Shown here: positions 48,217-56,573 of the stretch, piece after piece
How the letters are laid out: every line of letters starts with the position of its first letter
Position numbering within the stretch: position 1 is the stretch's first letter
Notes under the pieces: model-generated
The model's input: the letters and a program-made list of their open reading frames with translations, nothing else
Told to the model about the DNA's origin: nothing
Database searches by the model: none
Program-made: the position numbers and the translations under genes
DNA from: an uncultured delta proteobacterium
GTDB lineage: Bacteria > Bdellovibrionota_C > UBA2361 > OMII01
DNA length: 64,000 nucleotides
Assembly (NCBI GenBank): GCA_903904735.1
Contig: CAIVDM010000026.1
Location: forward strand, 62,001 to 126,000
Direction: 5' to 3'

Positions 48217-49866
48217 ATGACCGCGGCATGGCCATCACTCAATTCGATTATCTGGATACCGGCGCTAGCGGCGATGTTCTGCATGGGGCCTTGGTTCGCA
48301 AGGCGCCGAGATCAAAGCGGGCGACTGTGTAAATTATGGGCGCTCTTCGCGTCTACGCTTACATTAGTGGTGTTACTCGCTGTGGCGAAGTCGGGATTGG
48401 TAGTTCCTGGAGCGGTACTGCAAGTAGAGGAGGCATATCCGTGGATTTTGTCTTTGGGCGTCTCGTTCAGTTTAAGGTTGGACGGGCTCTCATTAGTGTT
48501 TTGTTTACTGACCTGCGTTGTCACGTTAGCGGTCATAGGTTTTTCCGCGAAGCCTTCCAACGCTGGTGCTGGTTGGTACGCGAGTCTTCTCGCGGGTCAG
48601 AGCGCCGTGCTAGGCGCGTTTCTAGCCTCTGATTTAGTGCTCTTTTATTGTTTCTACGAGTTGATGCTGCTGCCGGTGTTAGCGGCGATCGCCCTATGGG
48701 GTGGTGCTGGACGCATGAACGCGGCGCTTCGGTTCCTGCTGTACACGATGGTAGGATCGGTATTGATGTTCTTGGCGATCCTGTATGTAGGCTACCGAGG
48801 ATTTGATATCCTTGGGGCGCACATGGGTAGCTCGGATTCACCTCGCTTCGCCTTTGAGATATCATCACTAGCGACAATGCCGAGATTCCCCCTTGAAGAG
48901 CAGGTCGCGCTCGGGTTGTGCTTCTTGATCGCGTTCGGGATAAAGATACCGGTCATTCCCTTGCATGGATGGCTTGCGAGTACCTATCGAGAGGCTCCGC
49001 ACGGAACGGCGGCGTTCACGGCCGCTCTGCTTGGAAAGGTGGGGATATATGGAATCATTCGATTCGTGATGCCCTTATTCCCTGACTTTCTGGTCCTGGC
49101 GGCCCCGACTATCGCGGCGCTAGGAGCCATTGGGGTTGTGTACGGCGCTCTTATCGCTCTTACACAAAGAGATATTCGCTCACTGCTCGCGTATTCATCG
49201 CTCTCTCACCTGGGATTCTGCGTGCTCGGCATCGCGGCAGCGTCGGAGATGGCTCTCACTGGGGCAGTGTTTCAAGCGATTAGTCACGGTTTGGTTACCG
49301 CGGCGTTGTTTCTAGTGTTCGGCGCGATTATCGATCGCGAGGGGGCAGGTGACTTCGCGAGCCTTGGTGGGCTGGCTCGAAAGCTCCCAGTGACGGCGTT
49401 CTTCCTCATGGTGTTTAGCGTAGCCGCCGTGGCGCTACCCCTTACCAGTAGTTTTGTCGGTGAGTTCCTGGTGATTATCGGCTCGTGGTCCGCGTTTCCG
49501 ACCTGGACACTGGTGTCGATGACTGGCGTGGTGCTTGGCGCCGTCTACACACTGACCGCTTATATGAAGACTATGTTCGGCCCCGCCCATGACACTGTTC
49601 CGCTAAGGCGGTCCGACATTCGAGGTGGGGACGCGCTTGTGTTGATCTCGTTGGTAGCCGCTGTCGTGGCGCTTGGTGTGGTTCCCGGCAAGCTTCTCTC
49701 GCTGGTCGACTCCTCACTATCGACGCAGCTTAAAATGTACCGAACTGATTCACGCGCTTCCATGAAAGATAAGGTGTTTCGAGAGCAGCGCTTTGTGGGT
49801 GCTTCGGTGGTGCAGGCTATTACGGTCACCGTGGTTTCCAATCAGGATAAAGCTCAAGCGTTATAA
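48217..49866 (+). CDS. nuoM: NADH-quinone oxidoreductase subunit M
   Basis: Second antiporter-like pump subunit. The 549-residue protein has FYCFYELMLLPVLAAIALWGG (conserved TM5 Glu), PLHGWLASTYREAPHGTAAF with TM7 Lys region, and TQRDIRSLLAYSSLSHLGF. The C-terminal 45 residues (from about 505) are polar and longer than in most NuoM. The gene starts 4 nt after nuoL with GATGAGGT as ribosome-binding site. Confidence 0.96.
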   Translation: MTAAWPSLNSIIWIPALAAMFCMGPWFARRRDQSGRLCKLWALFASTLTLVVLLAVAKSGLVVPGAVLQVEEAYPWILSLGVSFSLRLDGLSLVFCLLTCVVTLAVIGFSAKPSNAGAGWYASLLAGQSAVLGAFLASDLVLFYCFYELMLLPVLAAIALWGGAGRMNAALRFLLYTMVGSVLMFLAILYVGYRGFDILGAHMGSSDSPRFAFEISSLATMPRFPLEEQVALGLCFLIAFGIKIPVIPLHGWLASTYREAPHGTAAFTAALLGKVGIYGIIRFVMPLFPDFLVLAAPTIAALGAIGVVYGALIALTQRDIRSLLAYSSLSHLGFCVLGIAAASEMALTGAVFQAISHGLVTAALFLVFGAIIDREGAGDFASLGGLARKLPVTAFFLMVFSVAAVALPLTSSFVGEFLVIIGSWSAFPTWTLVSMTGVVLGAVYTLTAYMKTMFGPAHDTVPLRRSDIRGGDALVLISLVAAVVALGVVPGKLLSLVDSSLSTQLKMYRTDSRASMKDKVFREQRFVGASVVQAITVTVVSNQDKAQAL

Positions 49867-49893
49867 GGGAAGTAGGTTAGAGGGCTGGTTATT

Positions 49894-51312
49894 ATGAATA
49901 CGTTGGCATCATTCGCGCCTATTCTCATGTTATCAGTGGGTAGCCTAGCGTACCTTTTAGGCGGCCATATCATAGAGCGCCTTCGTATGGCGGCGGTATT
50001 CGCGGGAGTTCTGATTGTTGGAGCTGGGTTACTCGCGGCTGGGTTGCAGGATAACGCGGCTTCCGCGCACTACGGTGTGGTAGTTAACGGGTTCACCAGG
50101 TTGTTAGCGGTAGTTGTGTGCGCGGGAGCGGTGACAAGCGTGCTCGCCACGGCGCACTCGCTTAAGAGCGAACAGATATCCACGGTAAGCGAATATTACT
50201 ACTTGATGCTGACCTCGTTGTGCGGAGCGTTGATCATGATCTTCGCGTCGGATTTTCTCACGCTGTTCATCGGCGTGGAGGTGGCCTCGCTGGCGTTGTA
50301 TTGTTTGTGTGGGGCTCGGGTGACGCATCCATCAGGCTCTGAGGCCGCGATGAAGTATTTCCTATTAGGCTGTTTTAGTTCCGCCTGTCTTCTCTACGGT
50401 ATCGCCATGGTGTACGGGGCGAGCGGTTCACTGAGTTTCGCGATGTTAGAGCAGGGGAGCCAATCGTCGCCGATGGTGGCGCTCGCCTTCACGCTCATAC
50501 TGATTGGTATCGCCTTTAAGCTGGGATTGGCCCCATTTCATTTCTGGGTTCCTGATGTATATCAGGGCGCCCCGACTTCAGTGACCGCCTTCATGAGTTG
50601 CGTGGTGAAGGTCGCCGCCATAGGCGCATTGATAAAGATGTGCGTCGCCGTGTTCGGATTCTCTTTTGTCTGGTCATACGGAGCGATGTGGGTGCTGAGC
50701 GTTCTGGCTATGATTATGGGCAATTTGGCGGCGCTGCAGCAGCGTAGCGTCAAGAGAATGTTGGCGTATTCCAGCGTGGCTCAGGCGGGGTATATGATGA
50801 TAGGAATCGTCATCGCCGGGACAGATGGAGCGTCACTCGCCGCTACGTTGTACTATCTGATATCGTATTGCGCGATGACGGTAGGAGCCTTCGCGGTTAT
50901 ATCCGCCGTTGGCCCGGACGCGGATAGTATCCAGGACTTTCATGGTCTCGGAAAGCGTAGTCCGTTTCTCGCGGTAAGCATGACCGTGATATTCCTTGGA
51001 TTAGCTGGGCTGCCTCCTGGACTCGCCGGATTATTCGGCAAGGTCTATCTCTTCCAGGCGGCGCTCTCCACCAATTTTTTTGGTCTCGCCATCGTGGGCG
51101 CCCTTAACTCAGCCCTCGCATGCGCGTACTATTTTCGAGTACCGGCTGCCATGTTCTTTCAGCCCGCGTCGAAGGCGGATCCGATTCGGGTTCCATTATC
51201 GACTCTGCTGGGCGTGGCGTTGTGCGTGGCGGCGATCGTCTTATTTGGGGTGTTTCCCGATACTCTTATGACGTTAGCGGAGAGTGCGGTCGCCAGTATC
51301 TCGGAGCGCTAA
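49894..51312 (+). CDS. nuoN: NADH-quinone oxidoreductase subunit N
   Basis: Third antiporter-like pump subunit. The 472-residue protein has FIGVEVASLALYCLCGAR, GIAFKLGLAPFHFWVPDVYQGAPTSVTAFMS and LQQRSVKRMLAYSSVAQAGYMM, as expected for NuoN. It ends the operon; the next two genes are on the opposite strand. Confidence 0.97.
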   Translation: MNTLASFAPILMLSVGSLAYLLGGHIIERLRMAAVFAGVLIVGAGLLAAGLQDNAASAHYGVVVNGFTRLLAVVVCAGAVTSVLATAHSLKSEQISTVSEYYYLMLTSLCGALIMIFASDFLTLFIGVEVASLALYCLCGARVTHPSGSEAAMKYFLLGCFSSACLLYGIAMVYGASGSLSFAMLEQGSQSSPMVALAFTLILIGIAFKLGLAPFHFWVPDVYQGAPTSVTAFMSCVVKVAAIGALIKMCVAVFGFSFVWSYGAMWVLSVLAMIMGNLAALQQRSVKRMLAYSSVAQAGYMMIGIVIAGTDGASLAATLYYLISYCAMTVGAFAVISAVGPDADSIQDFHGLGKRSPFLAVSMTVIFLGLAGLPPGLAGLFGKVYLFQAALSTNFFGLAIVGALNSALACAYYFRVPAAMFFQPASKADPIRVPLSTLLGVALCVAAIVLFGVFPDTLMTLAESAVASISER

Positions 51313-51369
51313 GGAGCTCCGGCTGGAGCCCCGGCTCACGAAGGTGAATTGCGCGCCGAAGAAAAATTA

Positions 51370-51861
51370 TTAAGATGATTTTCCTTTAGATCGGACAAAG
51401 CTGTGCGCGGCCTTGCCCGCCGCTGATATGCGGTTAGTTGGGATTAATTCAAGCAGAGTATTCGCCGCTAGGTAGTCTCCGCCAAGAATGTGCGCGGCGG
51501 CGAGTTCCTCGCTTATCGAGTAGTTGTTCGGCAGGTTTGTATGCGCGCGCGCTAGATATTCCACAGCGGAGCGCCAATCGCCTCGACGGAGAAAACACCT
51601 GCCAAGCACGAATTCAGCCGTCGCTCTGTGAGGGCAAGTTGATTCCGAGAGATAGAGCACGGCGTTGGCTGAAGCGTAGGCATCAGCTATTGAGTCTCGC
51701 GCCAACGCGTCTTCAGCGTACGCGAGGTGACCCTCTATCCAGTAAGGGAACCGTCGGAGCAGCGAGCGTAATAAATCTGACCGAGGCGGTTTTTGGCTTA
51801 AATTGCTCAACGCCCACGCCCCGCTGAGCATAGCGCTCATACACCTGTATGATAGCCGCAT
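51370..51861 (-). CDS. Small TPR-like protein
   Basis: A 163-residue helical protein with tetratricopeptide-like repeats: YWIEGHLAYAEDALARDSIADAYASANAVLYL, ATAEFVLGRCFLRRGDWRSAVEYLARAHTNLP and ISEELAAAHILGGDYLAANTLLELIP. TPR folds mediate protein contacts. The start is uncertain: the most upstream ATG is at 51861, but ATG 51831 (MLSGAW) has AGGTG at a better spacing. It is probably co-transcribed with the small membrane protein gene just upstream on the minus strand. Partner unknown. Confidence 0.72.
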   Translation of the reverse strand: MRLSYRCMSAMLSGAWALSNLSQKPPRSDLLRSLLRRFPYWIEGHLAYAEDALARDSIADAYASANAVLYLSESTCPHRATAEFVLGRCFLRRGDWRSAVEYLARAHTNLPNNYSISEELAAAHILGGDYLAANTLLELIPTNRISAAGKAAHSFVRSKGKSS

Positions 51862-51905
51862 GTTTAGGGTTCCGATTCGGTTTTAGACTTAATGACGATG
51901 CGCTC

Positions 51906-52166
51906 TTAGTGAGCGCTGGAGTCGTGAGCTTCCTGCTCGATAGTGAGCGGAAGCGTCTGGCGCGAGTCGGTCACGCCGCTGGGTAATGAGGACTGAGCTA
52001 CTCGCAGAGTATTGAGCTCCTCGGCGTGCTTCTTGTCTCTATCGATGGCACCACCCATGATCACGTTATCAACGTAGAAAAGAAAACAGCTCAGCACTAT
52101 CGCCGCTGTGCCCGCGCAGAGTAGCCACTTGTAACTTCCACGTATTTCTTGTTCTCGTAGATCCAT
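51906..52166 (-). CDS. Small single-pass membrane protein
   Basis: An 86-residue protein with a short charged N-terminus (MDLREQEIRGSYK), one TM helix at about 14-34 (LLCAGTAAIVLSCFLFYVDNV), and an extracytoplasmic polar tail. AAGGG upstream of the ATG is a clear ribosome-binding site. No family recognised. It is followed by the TPR-like gene on the same strand. Confidence 0.68.
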   Translation of the reverse strand: MDLREQEIRGSYKWLLCAGTAAIVLSCFLFYVDNVIMGGAIDRDKKHAEELNTLRVAQSSLPSGVTDSRQTLPLTIEQEAHDSSAH

Positions 52167-52321
52167 AACCCTTAAACCCCTTTACGGTGACGGACCGAGT
52201 GTATACCTGTGGGGCGATTCCCCGCAAGGTCCATCGCATCCCTACTATAGCGGCGTGTGCTTTGCGGTGAAGTATAATAGACTCATGGTTTCAAGGGGTT
52301 GGCGTAGGGTCAAAGGCGCTC

Positions 52322-52342
52322 TTGAGATGCGCGGCATCTCAA
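52322..52342 (+). other. Perfect 9-bp hairpin in the dcd leader
   Basis: TTGAGATGC (52322-52330) and GCATCTCAA (52334-52342) are perfect inverted repeats around a GCG loop, 66 nt before the dcd ATG. TATAAT at 52273-52278 is a good -10 hexamer upstream, without a clear -35, so the hairpin probably lies in the 5' leader RNA. It could also be an operator for a dimeric repressor. No T-tract follows, so it is not an intrinsic terminator. Confidence 0.5.
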
Positions 52343-52408
52343 CGTAGAACTGCTCTCTGGGTCCGCTGCGGGATGTAGAGTGGGAATTAAGGAAAGGAAT
52401 ATTAGGTC

Positions 52409-52966
52409 ATGATGTTGTCAAACGAGGATATCAAGCGGGTAGTCGCGAGTGGAGAGCTTAAGGTAACGCCGTTCTCAGACAAGGTGCTCCGTTCGTCGGG
52501 AATCACCATGCATCTAGGGGAGGAGCTGCTCAAGCCGAGAGGCGGCTATGTGGTTGACGTAACTAAGCCTGAGCCACCGCCGTATGACTTGATTACGATC
52601 ACTCGAGACAAACCATACCTACTTCAATCTGGCGAGTTTTTATTAGGGCACACCTTCGAGAGTGTGACGGTAGGTCCGTCGCTTGGCTTTATGATCGAGG
52701 GCCGCAGCACCCTCGCGCGAGTGGGATTGACGATCGTGCAGACAGCGATGATGGTGTATCCTGGGCACAGTGATAGACCTGTGACGCTTGAGCTGGCGAA
52801 TCATGGGCCTAACCCGATTTTGCTATATCCAAAGATGAAGATCGCTCGGGTGGTGCTTTTTGAGCTTCGGACGCCGAGCTCCACTCGTTACGATGATTCG
52901 GGCAAATATCGCGACCAGCAATCGGTTGGGCTTCCGATTTTCAAAAATGAGATCATGGATGACTAG
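52409..52966 (+). CDS. dcd: dCTP deaminase family protein
   Basis: Deaminates dCTP to dUTP (or, in bifunctional forms, also hydrolyses it) to supply dTTP synthesis. The 185-residue protein has the trimeric dUTPase fold: SSGITMHLGEEL, GRSTLARVGLTIVQTAM with the active-site Arg/Ser, and VTLELANHGP with the catalytic Glu. LLYPKMKIARVVLFEL follows. Two ATGs lie in tandem at 52409 and 52412. GGAAAGGA upstream. It starts a long plus-strand run. Whether it also acts as a dUTPase is not readable. Confidence 0.92.
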   Translation: MMLSNEDIKRVVASGELKVTPFSDKVLRSSGITMHLGEELLKPRGGYVVDVTKPEPPPYDLITITRDKPYLLQSGEFLLGHTFESVTVGPSLGFMIEGRSTLARVGLTIVQTAMMVYPGHSDRPVTLELANHGPNPILLYPKMKIARVVLFELRTPSSTRYDDSGKYRDQQSVGLPIFKNEIMDD

Positions 52967-53069
52967 GAAAACGGCGCCTCGTCAAGTACTTGAGGTGCGC
53001 GCCGCACATCAATCGCGTTCGCGCTGTTTCATGCGGTTGACATCGCGCGACGATGAGTAAGGCACTAAC

Positions 53070-54185
53070 GTGACATCGGGCAATACAAGCGGAGGCATTC
53101 CTATAGTTACTGTGGTAACGGCGGCCATAGACGTGGCGCGTAGTCGTAGCGAACGTGTGTTCGTTGTCGGTGGGATGGTTCGTGACCTGGTAATGGGGCG
53201 GCAGATAGGAGATTTCGATCTCGATCTCGTGGTTGAGGGGGATGGAATCGCTTTCGCTCGAGAGCTGCGTGAGCGCCTCGCGTGCTCAATCCGAGAGCAC
53301 CAGCCATTTCTTACCGCTAAACTTCTCACGGTTGAGATCGTTTCGTCGAGTCAAGAGGGAGCGTTGCTGACGGAGGTCGATGTCGCCTCCGCTCGACGTG
53401 AGACGTATGAACGTCCGGGCGCGTTACCTACTGTGACCGCCGCATCGATAGAAGAGGACCTATGGAGACGAGATTTCTCCGCGAACGCGATCGCGATTCC
53501 CTTGGAACGTTACCAGGCGCTTATGTCGGGCGAAGCTTCGATAGAGCATATCGCGAACGATCTGACGGATCCGTGTGGCGGGTGGTCTGATATCCAGGGC
53601 GCTACCTTGCGTATCCTCCATCCAAAGAGCTTTGTAGACGATCCTACGCGCTTGTTCCGAGCGGCGCGCTATCTCTCTCGACTCTCATTTCACTTCGACA
53701 TGACTACGTTAGCGGGCTTTGTGGAGGCGGTGAAAGGAGGCGCTCTCACGACGTTGTCACCGCGACGAGTGTGGAATGAAGTTCTCGTCGCGCTCGATGA
53801 GGAGACCCCTTCGGAAGTGATTCAAGAGTTTACCCAGCGCGGGCTCTTCGGACAGTTGCCGGTGGTGTCAGCGGGAGATCCGCTCTGGCTTTTGGAGGCA
53901 TTGGAGCGATTAGAGGCGATTCGAGCGCACATCGGTTCGGAGATGTTCCAACAAGCGGGTCGGGTGCTGCTAGTCGCCAATATGCTGCGTGATGGTCGCG
54001 AGGATGTGGTGCGAGCGGTACATGAAAGCAACAAGATGATTCAACGAGCGGGGGCTGTGCTACTCGCCGTCAATAGCCCTGAAGCTTTGCGCATGATTCC
54101 AGATGTCGCGGCCGCGTATTGTTTGCATGGGGGAGCTGAGTTGCAGCGGCTTCTTGAGGCGTGTCTCCGGGAGGTTCGGCAATGA
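53070..54185 (+). CDS. tRNA nucleotidyltransferase / poly(A) polymerase family protein
   Basis: A class II nucleotidyltransferase of 371 residues that adds CCA or A residues to RNA 3' ends. The head domain has VFVVGGMVRDLVMGR and IGDFDLDLVVEGD, where the DxD carboxylates bind metal. LWRRDFSANAIAI and RLFRAARYLSRL mark the neck and base recognition. There is no HD domain and the C-terminal part is short, so it may be a CC- or A-adding specialist rather than a full CCA enzyme. The start is GTG 53070. The stop overlaps the next gene's ATG as ATGA. Confidence 0.93.
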   Translation: MTSGNTSGGIPIVTVVTAAIDVARSRSERVFVVGGMVRDLVMGRQIGDFDLDLVVEGDGIAFARELRERLACSIREHQPFLTAKLLTVEIVSSSQEGALLTEVDVASARRETYERPGALPTVTAASIEEDLWRRDFSANAIAIPLERYQALMSGEASIEHIANDLTDPCGGWSDIQGATLRILHPKSFVDDPTRLFRAARYLSRLSFHFDMTTLAGFVEAVKGGALTTLSPRRVWNEVLVALDEETPSEVIQEFTQRGLFGQLPVVSAGDPLWLLEALERLEAIRAHIGSEMFQQAGRVLLVANMLRDGREDVVRAVHESNKMIQRAGAVLLAVNSPEALRMIPDVAAAYCLHGGAELQRLLEACLREVRQ

Positions 54186-55453
54186 GCATCCTATCGTCCG
54201 TCACGCGCGCGGCGGCGCGAAAATTATTTCCGGAGATAGAGCTCTCGCCCGCTGTGAGTTTCGCTCCGATGCAGCGAATTGATCGCGGGGAATTTAGTTC
54301 ATCAGTGGCGCTTGAGTTGGCGCGACTCACCAAACAGCGAGCGGAGCACATCGCGGAGCGATTGATAGCGGAGATTCGATCTGAGGTGCCAGTCACGCTT
54401 CGCTGCGATTCGGGATATGTCGTGTCAATTGATACGCCGCGCGACCTCGTGGTTTCGGAGGTGTCGCCTGATACGGAGACGGCTCTCAAGGACCTTGCGT
54501 TGGCTCGTTGTTCAGAGGCCTTTCGAACTGTTCGGTGTATACTGCCCGACTGTACCGAGCCGGTCTACGCGCGTCTGAGACTTGTGGCGCGTGTTATGCA
54601 GCAAGTGTTTCTCACGGTCATGTATGAAAATGGATGCGATGTTTTTATCGATCCTCTTCCCGCGCGGCAAGTCCGCTCGCAACGCGAGGTCGTTGAATTG
54701 TTTCGGTCCGCGGTTTCTTATGTGATCGAAAATGAGGGTGAGCGACGGCTGAATGTCTCGGATGATCACACGCTACCCTCAAGCCCGCGAGCGAGTGTCT
54801 GGACGACCCATCACTACCATGAGCGTCTTCCTCAGGCGCTACGCGTGGCTCTTTCAGTCGCTCGGAAAGGGGGAAGTATTGACCTGCGAATGCCAATGGA
54901 CGCGTGGTTGCTAAGTCGAGATCGGGTGCTTTCGGGGTTGTTGGAGCGTAGTTCCCTTGAAAGCGTCCTAAGGGGACTTGATTCCGAGGAGGCGTGGTTG
55001 CGATTCCTCTTTCACGCGGGCTCAACGGTATTTTCGGGGGATTATGACCCCGGGGTCGCCCTGTTTGACGAATTCGCCTCACCTCTCTATAGCGTTCGGT
55101 TGCTCGTTGAGCGTTATCGGCGCTTCGCGGGGTATTTTCCCTTGCCCGTGAAGGCCGAACAGGTAGCTCGGGTACTTCAAACAATGAGTTTTGAGCGTCG
55201 CTTAGCTTTGCGGGGGCTGGGTATGCCGACATATACGGCACGCGCGATAGCCCTTGGAGAAATGGCTGAATGGTCAGCGGCACTTGAGGACTTCGCCTCG
55301 CGCGCTCATGCCTTTATTAATTCACCTCGGATTCGGGTCTGCTTGGAAGAGGGGCAGATTTCTGGAGAGGTCGGTGAGATTGTCGCTAGTCTAGGGTTCG
55401 GTCTATCTAGTATACTATGGTTTGTTACGGAGGGCCCATGCGTGGATCGATAG
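54182..55453 (+). CDS. Degenerate arginyl-tRNA synthetase-like protein
   Basis: A 423-residue protein resembling ArgRS but shorter (ArgRS is about 550-590). Residues 1-100 match the ArgRS N-terminal domain: IDRGEFSSSVALELARLTKQRAEHIAERL parallels the GDYxxNxAMxLAK / P-x-x-IA pattern. TVRCILPDCTEPVYARLRL (about 117-134) aligns with the EFSSPNPTGPLHVGHLR catalytic start, but the HIGH motif is gone. The central catalytic fold and KMSKS are not recognisable. The last 100 residues resemble the DALR anticodon-binding domain. It is translationally coupled to the tRNA nucleotidyltransferase and followed by a SPOR gene, the place argS takes in some relatives. I infer a tRNA-binding pseudoenzyme; aminoacylation is unlikely. 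Confidence 0.5.
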   Translation: MSILSSVTRAAARKLFPEIELSPAVSFAPMQRIDRGEFSSSVALELARLTKQRAEHIAERLIAEIRSEVPVTLRCDSGYVVSIDTPRDLVVSEVSPDTETALKDLALARCSEAFRTVRCILPDCTEPVYARLRLVARVMQQVFLTVMYENGCDVFIDPLPARQVRSQREVVELFRSAVSYVIENEGERRLNVSDDHTLPSSPRASVWTTHHYHERLPQALRVALSVARKGGSIDLRMPMDAWLLSRDRVLSGLLERSSLESVLRGLDSEEAWLRFLFHAGSTVFSGDYDPGVALFDEFASPLYSVRLLVERYRRFAGYFPLPVKAEQVARVLQTMSFERRLALRGLGMPTYTARAIALGEMAEWSAALEDFASRAHAFINSPRIRVCLEEGQISGEVGEIVASLGFGLSSILWFVTEGPCVDR

Positions 55454-56544
55454 CTGAGGATCGGGGAAACAAGAACAACGGCAGAGCTGAAACGACCATA
55501 CGGTCCGGGATGGGCTACAAGTTGAAGCCATCCGAAGACAGCGGGAGGTCTGCGATGGGGACACGGCGCGGTGAGGTGCAGGGGTGGGAACTCCGGCTCG
55601 GCAAGTTACAAGTCGTTGTTTGGCTTGGTCTCGCCCTCGGATCTATATGTGGCGCCTACTGTATCGGGTTTTTTTCCGGTCGGTACGTCGGATTTCAGAC
55701 GGGTCGAGAGGTAACAGGCGTTGAGGTGGCGAAGCTGCCAGTGGGGGATGTTATTCAGGAGTCCTCTTCACAGAGCCAGGATCGGATTTACGATAGATTG
55801 AACTCGCCGGCGGTAATGGTAGATGACTCGAATGCCAAAGCCAAAGATAAGGCGGCGGCGCGTGGAGCCAGCGCTAATCAAAAAGTGCCACGCTTGCTTG
55901 ACGATAATGTCGTACAAGCTCCCGTCGCGGTCTCCAAGGAGTCAACCGCGCGTGGGGGCTCACAAGGCGCGGTAGATACAACTCAAGAGGATTTGGCTAA
56001 CTTTTTTGAAGACGACTCCAGTGGCTCCGAGCTCATCATTGGTTCTGAGAGCGCATTGGGATCTGGTAAACCGTCCGAAAACGTTCGAATGCTGGGTGGC
56101 GCTAAATCCGCGGAGTCGACCACGAGCGAGGCGAAAGTAAATGTTAATTCGCTTGAAGCGTCAAAGGACAAGTCAGTCAACGCGCTCCTAGATGAACGAA
56201 TCGCCAAGGCACGCGGAGAGAGCGCCAAGGATTCGGTCTCCCCCGATGGCGCTGAGGCGACCAAGAACAGCGAGACTGCCTCAGTCGCGCGAAAGGTAAT
56301 TCCTAGTGGATACTTCGCGCAAATCGCCGCTCCAAAGACTCTCGCTGAAGCTGAAGGGGTAGCTAAGAAATTAAAGCGTTCTGGGTTCCCGGTGGTTGTG
56401 GAGCCTACCTCTGTCGCTGGACAGAGCTTCTATAGAGTTCTCGTTGGTCCAGAGCAGAATAAAGTCCAGGCTGATCGACTCGTCTCTCAACTGAAGGGAG
56501 AGTCGTATATTTCAGGGACGCCTTTTATCCGCAAGGTTAAATAG
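55438..56544 (+). CDS. SPOR-domain inner-membrane protein
   Basis: A 368-residue protein with a basic cytoplasmic leader and one TM helix near residues 60-80 (VVWLGLALGSICGAYCIGFF). A long low-complexity linker rich in Ser, Ala, Lys and Asp fills the middle. The C-terminal SPOR domain (about 290-368) contains YFAQIAAPKTLAEAEGVAKKLKRSGFPVVVEP and FYRVLVGPEQNKVQADRLVSQL. SPOR domains bind denuded glycan at division septa, so a role in cell division is likely. The ATG at 55438, with GGAGGG upstream, overlaps the end of the ArgRS-like gene by 16 nt. Confidence 0.9.
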   Translation: MRGSIAEDRGNKNNGRAETTIRSGMGYKLKPSEDSGRSAMGTRRGEVQGWELRLGKLQVVVWLGLALGSICGAYCIGFFSGRYVGFQTGREVTGVEVAKLPVGDVIQESSSQSQDRIYDRLNSPAVMVDDSNAKAKDKAAARGASANQKVPRLLDDNVVQAPVAVSKESTARGGSQGAVDTTQEDLANFFEDDSSGSELIIGSESALGSGKPSENVRMLGGAKSAESTTSEAKVNVNSLEASKDKSVNALLDERIAKARGESAKDSVSPDGAEATKNSETASVARKVIPSGYFAQIAAPKTLAEAEGVAKKLKRSGFPVVVEPTSVAGQSFYRVLVGPEQNKVQADRLVSQLKGESYISGTPFIRKVK

Positions 56545-56573
56545 CGGACGAGATATATAGCGAGTTCCGCCTC

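Noticed and set aside
47604-48284. Antisense open frame (226 codons) over nuoL
   Set aside because: It is His/Arg/Asp rich without any domain, fully inside the conserved nuoL coding strand.
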